Shown here: positions 15,441-24,355 of the stretch, piece after piece
How the letters are laid out: every line of letters begins with the position of its first letter
Position numbering within the stretch: position 1 is the stretch's first letter
Assembly: GCF_036188265.1 (NCBI RefSeq)
Contig: NZ_CP108093.1
Location: 5,228,001 to 5,292,000 of the forward strand
DNA: 64,000 nucleotides
Direction of reading: 5' to 3'
Source of the DNA: Streptomyces sp. NBC_00247
GTDB taxonomy: Bacteria; Actinomycetota; Actinomycetes; Streptomycetales; Streptomycetaceae
Made by a program: the position numbers and the translations under genes
Notes under the pieces: generated by a model
What the model was told of the DNA's origin: nothing
The model's database searches: none
The model's input: only the letters and a program-made list of their open reading frames with translations

Positions 15441-16784
15441 TCAGTCCTCGCGCGGGTAGCCGATCAGATGCGCCCGGCCCGCACGGTCCGTGGTGCGGAA
15501 GATCCCGACCCCGGTCGCCTCGGCCATCGGAAGCCGTACGTCGCGGGCGAGCGGCTCGTCCGATCCGTCGACGAAGTCCATGACCACCGGCACCCCGCCC
15601 CCGGCCAGCGCCTCGTCGGCGTCGCGCACGTTCCGGGCGCCGTACGCGATCCCGTCGTCCGTCACCGAGGCCAGCGTCACGGGGGACGAACCGTCCTCGT
15701 CCTCCAGGCAGTAGCCCTTCCCGGCCACCAGGTCGAACGCCAGGTTCCCGGCGATCAGGTAGTCGCCCGAGGGCGGGACGACCGCCTGCGGGAAGCGGCC
15801 CGGCTGTATGGCCGGGCGGTGGCACTCGACCGACACCAGGGCCTTGCCGCTCGCGGCGTCGTGCACCGTCCACAGTTCGTGGGTCGCCGCCCGCTCCGAG
15901 GACTTCTCCGGCTGCCACTTCGCCAGCACCAGCCCCGCCGCCACGGACGTCGGCACCCCGGAGGCCGGGTCGGCCCCCTTCGGCGCGACCTTCCGGCTGT
16001 ACCAGCCACCCCGTACCCAGAACTCCCGCGCCCCGCTCACCAGCAGCCCCTGCCCGGTCTGGCCGGCCACCTCCGTCAGCTTCCGGCAGGCGGTACAGCC
16101 CTCGGGGTACTTCAGATCCGACGCGGCGATCTTCGACGTCCCGCCGGTCACCGGGTCGATCAGCGCCACGTTCGCGTCGGCGTCGGAGACCACGATGTCC
16201 GGGCCGGCCGCGGAGACCGCCGGAGCACCGTTCCACGGCAGTTCCACGTGGTGACGGTCGCCGTCGGTCGCCGCGTACACGTCGATCGAGAGGAACGTCT
16301 CCGACGGGGCGAGCCCGTCGCCCGCCTTCCCGTACGACCACGTGACGAAGAACTCCCGGTCCTCCCGGGAGACGGTCAGCAGCCGGGGATAGCTCTCCGG
16401 GTCGAGGGCCTGGCGCGCCTCGCTCCGCCACCCCAGCTTCCCGGTGGCCGTGTCGAGGGTGCGCAGCCGGTAGCGCCGGTCCGCCGTGCGCTCCAGGTAG
16501 GCGAGGGTGCCGGTCGACCAGGAGAAGGCGATGTCCGGCGAGGCGCCGACGATCTCCCAGCCGCGCGCCGTCGTGTACCGGGGCGGCACGTCGAGCACGG
16601 TCCGCGACCCGGACGCGGAGGGCGTGGGCTTCGCCGAAGGGGAGACGGAAACAGCCTCGGGCGCGGCGCCCGCGCTCTCGCCGTCGTTCTTCGAGGCGCC
16701 CCCGCCGCAGGTCGCCAGCAGCAGAAGGAGCACCAGGAAGGTCACCCCGCCGACCAGAGTCAGCCGAACGATCCTCTGTCTCAT
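15441..16784 (-). CDS. Membrane-anchored beta-propeller-like protein
   Basis: 447 residues from ATG 16784. A hydrophobic N-terminus (RIVRLTLVGGVTFLVLLLLL) ends in LLATCGGG, either a signal anchor or an atypical lipobox with Thr at -1. A Ser/Pro/Thr linker follows, then repeated beta-rich units such as YRLRTLDTATGKLGWRSEA and LWTVHDAASGKALVSVECH that resemble PQQ-like propeller blades. The segment CTACRKL could be a disulfide or metal site. No catalytic motif is recognised. Probably extracytoplasmic; role unknown. Confidence 0.75.
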   Translation of the reverse strand: MRQRIVRLTLVGGVTFLVLLLLLATCGGGASKNDGESAGAAPEAVSVSPSAKPTPSASGSRTVLDVPPRYTTARGWEIVGASPDIAFSWSTGTLAYLERTADRRYRLRTLDTATGKLGWRSEARQALDPESYPRLLTVSREDREFFVTWSYGKAGDGLAPSETFLSIDVYAATDGDRHHVELPWNGAPAVSAAGPDIVVSDADANVALIDPVTGGTSKIAASDLKYPEGCTACRKLTEVAGQTGQGLLVSGAREFWVRGGWYSRKVAPKGADPASGVPTSVAAGLVLAKWQPEKSSERAATHELWTVHDAASGKALVSVECHRPAIQPGRFPQAVVPPSGDYLIAGNLAFDLVAGKGYCLEDEDGSSPVTLASVTDDGIAYGARNVRDADEALAGGGVPVVMDFVDGSDEPLARDVRLPMAEATGVGIFRTTDRAGRAHLIGYPRED

Positions 16785-16969
16785 GGGTCCCCCCGTCGGG
16801 CTGTCGCGGGTCTCGCGGCGGTCAGCGTAGCAACTGCCACCTGAGCGAGCGGAGTTACACCCGTCCCTGTCGCGCACCCGTGACCCGGCGGGCCCCGCCC
16901 GCAGCCGGGTGCGGGGCCCCGCCCTTCTCGCCGGGCGGGGGCGGGGCGCGCCGCGAATAGAATTCGTCG

Positions 16970-17965
16970 GTGAACGTCACCCTCCCCACCGCCGAAGCCC
17001 TGCGCACGGCCCTCGCCGGTCTGCTCGACGGACTGCCGCCCAAGCAGGCGGCCCAGGCCGTCGACCGGTTGATCGCCAGCTACCGCGGCACGACCCCGAC
17101 CGACGCGCCGGTGCTGCGGGACCGGGCGGACGTCGTCGCCTACGCCGCGTACCGGATGCCCGCGACCTTCGAGGCCGTGCGGGCCGCCCTGGACGCGTTC
17201 CGCGAGGCCGCGCCGGAGTGGGAGCCGGCCACCCACACCGACGTCGGCGGCGGCACCGGCGCGGCGAGCTGGGCCGTCGCCGGGGCCTGGGACGGGCCTC
17301 GGACCACGGTCCTGGACTGGGCCGAACCCGCCCTCGCGCTCGGCCGTGAACTGGCCGAGGCCGGCGGGCCCCCCGGGCTGCGGGCCGCGCGGTGGCAGCC
17401 CGCCCGCATCGGCGCCGGGCTGGACCTGGACCCCACGGACCTGGTGACCGTCTCGTACGTACTCAAGGAACTGACCCCCGCCGCGAGGACCGGGCTGGTC
17501 GACGCGGCGGCCGCGGCCGCGCAGGCCGTCGTGGTCGTGGAGCCCGGCACCCCCGACGGGTACGCCCGGGTGATCGAGGCGCGCGACCGGCTGATCGCCG
17601 CAGGGCTGACCGTGGCGGCACCCTGCCCGCACAGCGCCGCCTGCCCCATCGAGCCCGGCACCGACTGGTGCCACTTCTCCGCCCGGGTCAGCCGCTCCTC
17701 CCTGCACCGGCAGGTCAAGGGCGGAACGCTGAGCCACGAGGACGAGAAGTTCTCCTACGTCGTGGCGACCCGCTTCCCCGTCCGGCCGGTGGCCGCCCGG
17801 GTCACCCGCAGGCCGCAGATCCGCAAGGGCCAGGTCCTGCTGGAGCTCTGCACCCGGGACGAGGCGCTGCGGCGGGAGACGGTCACCAAACGCCACGGCG
17901 CGCTGTACCGGGCGGCCCGGGACACCGACTGGGGCGACGCCTGGCCGCCGCCCGAGGAGGACTGA
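16970..17965 (+). CDS. Rsm22-family ribosome-associated methyltransferase-like protein
   Basis: 331 residues. A Rossmann methyltransferase core with the SAM motif DVGGGTGAASWAVAG near residue 87, and a downstream cysteine cluster (PCPHSAACPIEP ... DWCHFSARV) matching the cluster-binding region of Rsm22/METTL17 proteins, which bind the small ribosomal subunit during assembly. Catalytic activity is unproven in the family. Start GTG 16970; TAGAAT at 16958-16963 ends six bases upstream and there is no ribosome binding site, so the mRNA is probably leaderless. Confidence 0.85.
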   Translation: MNVTLPTAEALRTALAGLLDGLPPKQAAQAVDRLIASYRGTTPTDAPVLRDRADVVAYAAYRMPATFEAVRAALDAFREAAPEWEPATHTDVGGGTGAASWAVAGAWDGPRTTVLDWAEPALALGRELAEAGGPPGLRAARWQPARIGAGLDLDPTDLVTVSYVLKELTPAARTGLVDAAAAAAQAVVVVEPGTPDGYARVIEARDRLIAAGLTVAAPCPHSAACPIEPGTDWCHFSARVSRSSLHRQVKGGTLSHEDEKFSYVVATRFPVRPVAARVTRRPQIRKGQVLLELCTRDEALRRETVTKRHGALYRAARDTDWGDAWPPPEED

Positions 17966-18020
17966 CCGGACGGGTCCCGGCCCCGGTCACGAGGACCGAC
18001 CGGACCGGTCCCGGTCCCGG

Positions 18021-18839
18021 TCACCGGTCCCGCAGCTCCTGGGTGCAGCACTTCACGCTGCCGCCGCCCTTCAGCAGCTCGCTCAGGTCCATCGGCACCG
18101 GCTCGAAGCCCCGGTCCCGCAGCGGATCGAACAGCCCCGTCGCGGCCTGTGGCAGCAGCACGTGCGCTCCGTCGCTGACCGCGTTCAGGCCGAGCGCGGC
18201 GGCGTCCGGCTCCCCGGCGATCAGGGCGTCCGGGAAGAGCCGGGCCAGCACGGAACGGCTGCCGGGGGAGAACGCGCCGGGGTAGTACATGATCTCGTCG
18301 GCCGCGTCGTCGAGCACGCAGAGCGCCGTGTCCAGGTGGTAGTAGCGCGGATCGACCAGGTCCAGGCCGATCACCGGCCGGCCGAAGAACTCCTGCGCCT
18401 CGTCGTGCGCGAGCGGACTGGACCGGAAACCCGTGCCCGCCAGCACGAAGGACGCCGTGACGGCGAAATCGCCCTCACCCTCGTTCACGTGCTCCGGCTC
18501 GTGGAACTCCGCGTAACCGTGGAGGCGGAACCACTCCCGGTGCGCCTCGGCCTCACCGTGCCGCTCCTGGTGCGCGAACCTCGCGCCGAGCACCCGCCCG
18601 TCGATCACGGTCGCGCCGTTGGCGGCGAAGACCATGTCCGGCAGACCGGGCAGCGGCGTCAGCTCCTCCACCGTGTGACCGAGGGACCGGTAGCGCTCAC
18701 GGAGGTCCTCCCACTGCGTCTGCGCCAGCGGCAGGTCGACGGGCTTGGAGGGGTCCATCCACGGGTTGATGGAGTAGGTGACCCGGAAATGTGCCGGGGG
18801 GCACATCAGATAGCGACGAGGGGTGGCGTCACGGTGCAC
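18021..18839 (-). CDS. ddaH: Dimethylarginine dimethylaminohydrolase-family protein
   Basis: 272 residues of the pentein fold. MCPPAHFRVTYSINPWM at the N-terminus, LPDMVFAANGATV for substrate carboxylate binding, the EGEGDF segment with the YYHLDTALCVL active-site His region, and the C-terminal GGSVKCCTQELRDR with the nucleophilic Cys. DDAH converts methylated arginines to citrulline and methylamines; related amidinotransferases and N-succinylarginine hydrolases look similar. Start GTG 18839 with GAGGAG five bases upstream. Confidence 0.87.
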   Translation of the reverse strand: MHRDATPRRYLMCPPAHFRVTYSINPWMDPSKPVDLPLAQTQWEDLRERYRSLGHTVEELTPLPGLPDMVFAANGATVIDGRVLGARFAHQERHGEAEAHREWFRLHGYAEFHEPEHVNEGEGDFAVTASFVLAGTGFRSSPLAHDEAQEFFGRPVIGLDLVDPRYYHLDTALCVLDDAADEIMYYPGAFSPGSRSVLARLFPDALIAGEPDAAALGLNAVSDGAHVLLPQAATGLFDPLRDRGFEPVPMDLSELLKGGGSVKCCTQELRDR

Positions 18840-19070
18840 GGGGGCTCCTCACGAACGGCAGCCTCGGCTGCGGCACGGTGGGGTGCGCGCGGTCTGCGCG
18901 TGAGCCCATGGTGCGCCGCGCGGACCCCGGTCCGCAGTGCGCCGATCGGGTGACGGTGTGCCCGGTGCGCCCGACCGCAGGGTGCCGTACGCCATCGGCG
19001 GGCGTGCTTCCGAGAGGCCCGGAGCTCTCGCCGCGATGGGGGAGGATGCCCGGTAATGACCCGCTATCGG

Positions 19071-19088
19071 GAGTGATGTCCCTCACTC
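19071..19088. promoter_or_regulatory. Inverted repeat GAGTGA-N6-TCACTC
   Basis: Six-base perfect arms separated by TGTCCC, about 95 bases upstream of the Prim-Pol-like gene, in the 343-base divergent region 18840-19182. It may be an operator. Nothing else in that region is recognisable; short frames across it show no conserved features. Confidence 0.35.
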
Positions 19089-19182
19089 GGGGCGGTGGTG
19101 TTCAACCCCGCTGGCGAACTCTGGCCACCCGAGGCGCAGGATGGTGGGACCATGGACGGGTAACGCTGAGGTGAGGGGATAG

Positions 19183-19926
19183 ATGGGCGCCGATTCCGGC
19201 CGCAACCGCGGCACCGAGGGCAAGATTTCCCAGTGGCTGCGGCGACGACCCAAGCAGCAGACCGATGCGGACGGCTCGGCCCGACTGGGCATGCTCCTGG
19301 CCGTCGCCGAGGCGGGGATGCCGATCTCGCCCGCCGCCCACCCGCTCGGGCACCGATGTTCGTGCGAACGCATCGGATGTCCCACCCCCGCCCGTCACCC
19401 CGTGTCCTTCGCCTGGCAGACGCAGTCGACCACCGACCGCGCGCAGATCGAACGCTGGGCCGAAGGGCAGCCGCTGGCGAACTTCATCACCGCCACCGGG
19501 ATGGTCCACGACGTGCTGGACGTGCCGCTCTCGGCCGGCGTCAGCGCCCTGGAACGGCTCACCGGACGCGGCATCGACGTCGGACCCGTCGCCCGCTCCG
19601 GCGACGACCGGATGCTCTTCTTCACCGCCACCCGCGGCACCCCCGAGGACGAGGACGAGTGGTGGCCCTGCGAGCTGGACTCGCACCCCGAGACGATGGA
19701 CGAACACCCCGGGCTGCGCTGGCACTGCCGCGGCAGCTACGTCCTGCTCCCGCCCGCCCGTCTGCCTGGTGAGCTCGACGTGCGGTGGGTACGCGGCCCC
19801 GAACACCCGCTGCCGGACCCGCTGACCCTGCTGGAAGCGCTCACCGACGCCTGCGCCGTGTACGTGGACAGCGACGAGGCCACCGGCCTGGATCCCGCCG
19901 CGGTGGCCTGGCCGCTGGGCCGCTGA
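19183..19926 (+). CDS. Prim-Pol-like domain protein
   Basis: 247 residues. The cysteine-rich segment HRCSCERIGCPTPARHP followed by WQTQSTTDRAQIERW matches the N-terminus of bifunctional DNA primase/polymerase (Prim-Pol) domains, where the motif is CxC...C...GKHP. ATGMVHDVLDVPL resembles the DxD metal-binding region. There is no helicase domain and no neighbouring replication, plasmid or phage gene, so this is a stand-alone chromosomal copy; the Asp spacing may be degenerate. Start ATG 19183 with GAGGGGA upstream. Replication, repair or a retired function are all possible. Confidence 0.7.
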   Translation: MGADSGRNRGTEGKISQWLRRRPKQQTDADGSARLGMLLAVAEAGMPISPAAHPLGHRCSCERIGCPTPARHPVSFAWQTQSTTDRAQIERWAEGQPLANFITATGMVHDVLDVPLSAGVSALERLTGRGIDVGPVARSGDDRMLFFTATRGTPEDEDEWWPCELDSHPETMDEHPGLRWHCRGSYVLLPPARLPGELDVRWVRGPEHPLPDPLTLLEALTDACAVYVDSDEATGLDPAAVAWPLGR

Positions 19927-20023
19927 GCGCTCGGACACCATGAAGCGGGGAGCCGGGTCGCACGCCGTGGACCGGGCGCCGTTCGTCGTGACGGCGGGCG
20001 CCGGGCCCCGACGCCCGGCCGGC

Positions 20024-21010
20024 TCATTCGCCGGTCGCCGCGACCAGTCCCGGCAGCCGGTTCAGTACGGTCACCTTCGCGCCCCCGGCCGCGCCCCGCG
20101 CGGGCACGTACACCAGCTGGCTGGAGACGCGCTCCTTGGTGAGTGAGGTCTTCGCCTCGCCCGACAGCAGTGCCTGGGTGTCCCTGTTCACGTCGGGCTT
20201 CAGCCCCTGGGCGGCCGTCTGGCGCTCGTAGTGCTTGCTGCTGAAGAAGACCAGCGCCCCGCCGTCCTTCGTCGCGAGCCCGTACGGGCGGAACGCGCCG
20301 TCGAGCGGACGGTCGATGTACTGGTACGAGAACCCGGGCTTCTTCGTCGCCGCGCGGGCGGCCCGCCATCCCGACGTGGTCCCGCCCGCCGCGAACACGT
20401 CCGGCGCCCCGGTGGACAGGAAGTCGGTGTACGAGGTGCTCAAGTCCTGCGGCTTGACGGCGAGTCGGGCGCTCACGGTTTCGACGGGCTTCGCCAGGCC
20501 GTCCGCGTCCAGCGCGAACTCCGGTACCTGTGAGGGCGCCACGACCCCGAGATAGGGCACCTTCCACCGCGCGTCCGGCCCGGTCCGCTCGAAGACGAGC
20601 AGCCAGCGGGTGTCCTCGTCGCCCTTGTCCACGTCACGGTTGGAGTCGACGTCCGCGAAGAAGTAGCGCGGCCAGCCCGCCTTCTTCGGTACGACGTAGT
20701 GCGCGTCGGACAGTTCCAGCGGGAGGTGGGCCGCCGCCGGGTTCTCGGTGTAGGTGGACCGGGCCTTCAGCCCCGCCTGGTTGATCGCCCCGAGCGACCC
20801 GGTCACCCGTTCCGCGTCCAGGGCGGGATCGAGCGCCGCGTCCGCCGCGTTGTACGCCGTGAGGAAGTCCTTGAGGGCTTGGTTTGCCTCGGACTCCGTC
20901 GCCGCGGGCACCTGCTCCAGCTCCCCGTGCACCGTCACGCAGCCGCTCGCCGTCACGCCCAGTACCGTCGCCACCGCGAGCCCCGCCGCCGACCGACCCA
21001 GCCTTCTCAT
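20024..21010 (-). CDS. Putative secreted lipoprotein
   Basis: 328 residues. A type II signal peptide with lipobox ASGC places the lipidated Cys at residue 24. The mature part has an early helical region with paired aromatic and acidic residues (ALKDFLTAYNAADAAL) and two similar alpha/beta segments, suggesting duplicated NTF2- or Ntf2-like folds. No catalytic motif is recognised. It lies 125 bases downstream of hmuV on the same strand; co-transcription with the heme genes is possible but unproven. Confidence 0.8.
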   Translation of the reverse strand: MRRLGRSAAGLAVATVLGVTASGCVTVHGELEQVPAATESEANQALKDFLTAYNAADAALDPALDAERVTGSLGAINQAGLKARSTYTENPAAAHLPLELSDAHYVVPKKAGWPRYFFADVDSNRDVDKGDEDTRWLLVFERTGPDARWKVPYLGVVAPSQVPEFALDADGLAKPVETVSARLAVKPQDLSTSYTDFLSTGAPDVFAAGGTTSGWRAARAATKKPGFSYQYIDRPLDGAFRPYGLATKDGGALVFFSSKHYERQTAAQGLKPDVNRDTQALLSGEAKTSLTKERVSSQLVYVPARGAAGGAKVTVLNRLPGLVAATGE

Positions 21011-21135
21011 CCGTTGCCTTCTGCGCCTTCTGATCCGTCGTCCGCACTGACCGTCCGAACCCTACCGGGGCGAAGAAGCGCGTGAGGGCGAGGAGTCGAT
21101 ATACGCCCCGCGCGCGGGCCGGCCGCCCGCGACCG

Positions 21136-21990
21136 TCACAGGTCCCGGGCGGGTACGACGAGGGGCGCCCCCGTCCGCGGATGCGGGAACACCTCGACGG
21201 GCTGCCGGTACACCTCGCCGAGGAGTGGGCCGGTGAAGACCTCGGCCGGCGGTCCGGCCGCCGCGATCCGCCCGCCCCGCAGCACCACCGCCCGGTCCGC
21301 GTACGTGGCGGCCAGCCCCAGATCGTGCAGCACCACGACGACTGCGTCCCCGGCGCGGGACCGCTCCCGGCAGATCCGCAGCACCAACTCCTGGTGGCGC
21401 AGGTCGAGCGCGGCCGTGGGTTCGTCGAGCAGCAGCAGCGGGGCGCGCTGGGCGAGGACCCGGGCCAGTGCCACCCGGGCCCGCTCGCCGCCGGAGAGCG
21501 CGGAGAAGGGCCGGTCCGCGAAGGCGGAGACCTCGGTGGCCTCCATCGCGGCGGCCACCGCCGCTTCGTCCTCGTCCGCCCGGGCCGTACCCGACCACGG
21601 GGCCCGCCCCATGCGGACGACCTCCGCCACCGGGAAGGGGAAGGAGAGCACCGTCGACTGCGGCAACACTGCCCGGCGCAGGGCGAGTTCGCCGGCCGTC
21701 CAGGACCCGGCGGGCCGCCCGTCGATCCGTACCCCGCCCGCGTCGGGCGGCAGGTCGGCGGCGAGCGCGGCGAGCAGCGTGGACTTGCCCGCGCCGTTCG
21801 GGCCCACGAGCGCCACCACCTCGCCCGCGTGCGCGACCAGCGAGACGTCGTCGAGCACCTGGCGGCCGCCGAGCCGCACAGAGAGCCCGGTGGCCTCCGC
21901 CACCGGTGTGCCGGATGCCTGACGGATCGGCAGTTCGCGTTCCCGTGCGGCGAAGAGTCCGAGCAGACCGCGTCGTTCACGTGTGCTCAT
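21136..21990 (-). CDS. hmuV: Hemin ABC transporter ATP-binding protein
   Basis: 284 residues. Walker A GPNGAGKST, Q-loop LPQSTVL, signature LSGGERARVALARVL, Walker B LLLLDEPTAALD and switch VVVLHDLGL are intact. The HmuV/BtuD-type family drives uptake of heme or siderophores. ATG 21990 overlaps the hmuU stop by four bases, so translation is coupled. The rightmost genes of this operon start at the iron box near 24313. Confidence 0.92.
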   Translation of the reverse strand: MSTRERRGLLGLFAARERELPIRQASGTPVAEATGLSVRLGGRQVLDDVSLVAHAGEVVALVGPNGAGKSTLLAALAADLPPDAGGVRIDGRPAGSWTAGELALRRAVLPQSTVLSFPFPVAEVVRMGRAPWSGTARADEDEAAVAAAMEATEVSAFADRPFSALSGGERARVALARVLAQRAPLLLLDEPTAALDLRHQELVLRICRERSRAGDAVVVVLHDLGLAATYADRAVVLRGGRIAAAGPPAEVFTGPLLGEVYRQPVEVFPHPRTGAPLVVPARDL

Positions 21991-23078
21991 GCCCAACCAC
22001 CTTGCTTGCGACGGGTCCTGCGCAACAGCCAGAAGAAGAACGGACTGCCGAAGAGTGCGGTGAGCACCCCGAGCGGAAGCTCGGCCGGCGCGGCCACCGT
22101 GCGGGCGGCCAGATCGGCCACCACCAGTACCAGTGCTCCGCCCAGCGCGCTGCCGGGGACCAGGAAACGGTGGCCGGGGCCGTTCGCCATCCGCAGCAGA
22201 TGGGGGACGAGCAGCCCCACGAACGAGATGATCCCCGCGACCGCGACAGCCGCCGCGGTCAGCATCGCCACCACCAGGACCAGCACGATCCGCAGCCGCT
22301 CCACGTCCACCCCGAGATGACGGGCCGGCCGCTCGCCCAGCGCGAGCAGGTCCAGCTTCCGTGCGGAGAACGGTGCGACCAGCAGCCCGAGAGCCGCGCA
22401 CGGCAGCACCGCCAGCACCTTGGGCCAGGTCGCCTGGGCCAGCGAGCCGAGCTGCCAGAAGGTGATCTGGGTGACCTGGGCGTTGTCGGCGAAGAAGAGG
22501 AACAGGCCGATCAGCGCCCCGGCGAAGGCGTTGACGGCGATTCCCGTGAGGATCAGGGTCACCACCTCGGTCCGCCCGCCCGACCGCGAGAGCGCGTACA
22601 CCAGGAGCACCGTCGCGAGACCGGCGGCGAACGCGCAGACGGTGACGGTCCAGTTGCCGAAGAAGCTCAGGCCGAGGGCGATGGAGGCGACCGCGCCGAC
22701 GGCCGCGCCGGAGGAGACGCCGATGACGCCGGGCTCGGCCAGCGGGTTGCCGAACACGCCCTGCATCAGGGCGCCCGCGCAGCCGAGCGAGGCGCCGACC
22801 AGCAGGGCGAGGGCGACCCGGGGCAGCCGGACGTTCCACAGCACGCTCTCACCGACCCGGTCCAGGGCGTGGCCGCCCAGCCCGGCCCGGTGCTGGACCG
22901 AGGCGAGTACGTCGCCGAGCGGGATGTCGTACGCGCCGATGCCCGCCGAGAGCAGGCAGCCGAGGAGCAGCGCCACCGTCAGGGCGAGGGTGAGGGCGGG
23001 CGCGGTACGCCGCCGGGGGGCGGCGGCGGGGGAGGGGGCCATCGGCCCGGTGCGTTCCCGCCGGGAGGTGGCGGTCAT
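21987..23078 (-). CDS. hmuU: Hemin ABC transporter permease (FecCD family)
   Basis: 363 residues with about ten membrane helices after a ~30-residue cytoplasmic N-terminus. NVRLPRVALALLVGASLGCAGALMQG, GNPLAEPGVIGVSSGA and ISFVGLLVPHLLRM are signatures of the FecCD/BtuC family. It forms the channel for heme with HmuV. ATG 23078 overlaps the hmuT stop by four bases. Confidence 0.92.
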   Translation of the reverse strand: MTATSRRERTGPMAPSPAAAPRRRTAPALTLALTVALLLGCLLSAGIGAYDIPLGDVLASVQHRAGLGGHALDRVGESVLWNVRLPRVALALLVGASLGCAGALMQGVFGNPLAEPGVIGVSSGAAVGAVASIALGLSFFGNWTVTVCAFAAGLATVLLVYALSRSGGRTEVVTLILTGIAVNAFAGALIGLFLFFADNAQVTQITFWQLGSLAQATWPKVLAVLPCAALGLLVAPFSARKLDLLALGERPARHLGVDVERLRIVLVLVVAMLTAAAVAVAGIISFVGLLVPHLLRMANGPGHRFLVPGSALGGALVLVVADLAARTVAAPAELPLGVLTALFGSPFFFWLLRRTRRKQGGWA

Positions 23079-24160
23079 CGGGTCCCGTCGCCCTCGGCGT
23101 AGAGCTGCCCCACGATGTCGGCCAGCACCTGATCGGTGCGCGGGCCGTAGTTGAGGAGTACGCCGTCGTCGACGGAGACGATCCGCCGGTCCAGGCCGGC
23201 CGGGGTCTCGGCGACCCCGGGGATCTTCAGCATGCCGTCGATCCCGCCGACGGACTCCAGTCCCTTGGTCATCACGAGGATCGCGTCGGGTGCCGCCTTC
23301 GCCAGCGCCTCGCTGGTGATGGCGGTGAAGTCCTTGGTGAGTCCGGAGGCCTTCCCCGCGTCCACCGCCCCGACCGCCTCCAGCAGCGAACTCGCCCCCG
23401 ACCGTGCGCCGCCCAGCAGGTAGACGGAGGCGGAGCCGCGCAGGTAGAGGAAGGCGACCCGGGGCTGGTCGGCGTGCTCGGGCACGTCCTCGCGGACCGC
23501 GGTGAGCCGGGCGGCGGTGCGCTCCACCAGCGCGGCGCCCGCCTCCTCGACGCCGAGCGCGGCGGCGACGGTGCCGATCCGCCGTGCCACGTCGTCGAGT
23601 TCCGTGGCCGGCTCGACCACCAGCAGCGGGACACCGGCGTCCCGGATCTGGTCGATCGCTTCGGCGGGGCCGGTGGTGGTGTCGGCGAGGACGAGCGTCG
23701 GCCTCAGCGAGAGGACGCTCTCCGCGGACACGTCGTGGGCGCGGGTCACCACGGGGAGGGCCGAGGCCTGTTCGAAGGTGGCGGTGATGTCCCGGGCGAC
23801 CACGTGCGCACCGAGACCGAGAGTGAAGACGATCTCGTTGAGGGAGCCGGTCAGCGGCACGATCCGGTCCGCCGAGGCGACGGTGACCTCCGTGCCGTCC
23901 GCCGAGTCGACGGTGACCGGCAGCTCGGGCACGGGGGTGGCGGCCAGCGGCTCCACCCGGTCCGCCGCGGCCGAACCACCCTTCGCCGCGGCCTGCTTCG
24001 GGCCGGAGCCTGCCGTGCCGCCGCACCCGGTGAGCGCCAGCGCCAGCGCGAGGGCCACGGCGGCGGCCGGGCGGCGGAGCCCGGGAAGGCGGGCGGGCGC
24101 GGTCCGCGCGGGCTCTCGGGTGTCCCGGCCCGGCGGGGCGAAGTCCTGCGTGTGGGGCAC
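23075..24160 (-). CDS. hmuT: Hemin-binding lipoprotein of the ABC importer
   Basis: 361 residues from GTG 24160. A long Arg/Pro N-region precedes the lipobox LTGC (Cys near residue 46). The mature protein is a helical-backbone periplasmic-binding-type receptor: ADRIVPLTGSLNEIVFTLGL, DISATxxE-like heme-binding region replaced here by DITATFEQ, and VLVMTKGLESVGGIDG-type second lobe. It receives heme from surface proteins and passes it to HmuUV. Upstream in-frame ATGs reach 24298, but they would extend over low-complexity sequence toward the iron box. The order hmuT-hmuU-hmuV with 4-base overlaps is standard. Confidence 0.88.
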   Translation of the reverse strand: MPHTQDFAPPGRDTREPARTAPARLPGLRRPAAAVALALALALTGCGGTAGSGPKQAAAKGGSAAADRVEPLAATPVPELPVTVDSADGTEVTVASADRIVPLTGSLNEIVFTLGLGAHVVARDITATFEQASALPVVTRAHDVSAESVLSLRPTLVLADTTTGPAEAIDQIRDAGVPLLVVEPATELDDVARRIGTVAAALGVEEAGAALVERTAARLTAVREDVPEHADQPRVAFLYLRGSASVYLLGGARSGASSLLEAVGAVDAGKASGLTKDFTAITSEALAKAAPDAILVMTKGLESVGGIDGMLKIPGVAETPAGLDRRIVSVDDGVLLNYGPRTDQVLADIVGQLYAEGDGTR

Positions 24161-24312
24161 GGGGCCACCGTCCTGTCGTTCCGCTTCGTGCGGGATTGGT
24201 CGTCTTTGTGGTCGGCCGCGAACCATGGGCGGAACAAGGGGTGTTCCGAATGTTCCAGGCGTTCTGCGCGTTCTGGGTGATCCCGGGGGTTCCGTCACAG
24301 CCTCGGCATAGC

Positions 24313-24331
24313 TTAGGTTAGCCTTACCTCA
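24313..24331. promoter_or_regulatory. Iron box (DmdR/IdeR site) between hmuT and htaA
   Basis: TTAGGTTAGCCTTACCTCA matches 16 of 19 positions of the actinobacterial iron-box consensus. It lies 24 bases upstream of the first htaA-like start and about 150 bases upstream of hmuT, so iron-loaded DmdR1/IdeR could repress both directions. Confidence 0.85.
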
Positions 24332-24355
24332 GTTCGCCAGGCCTCGGAGGGGTCC

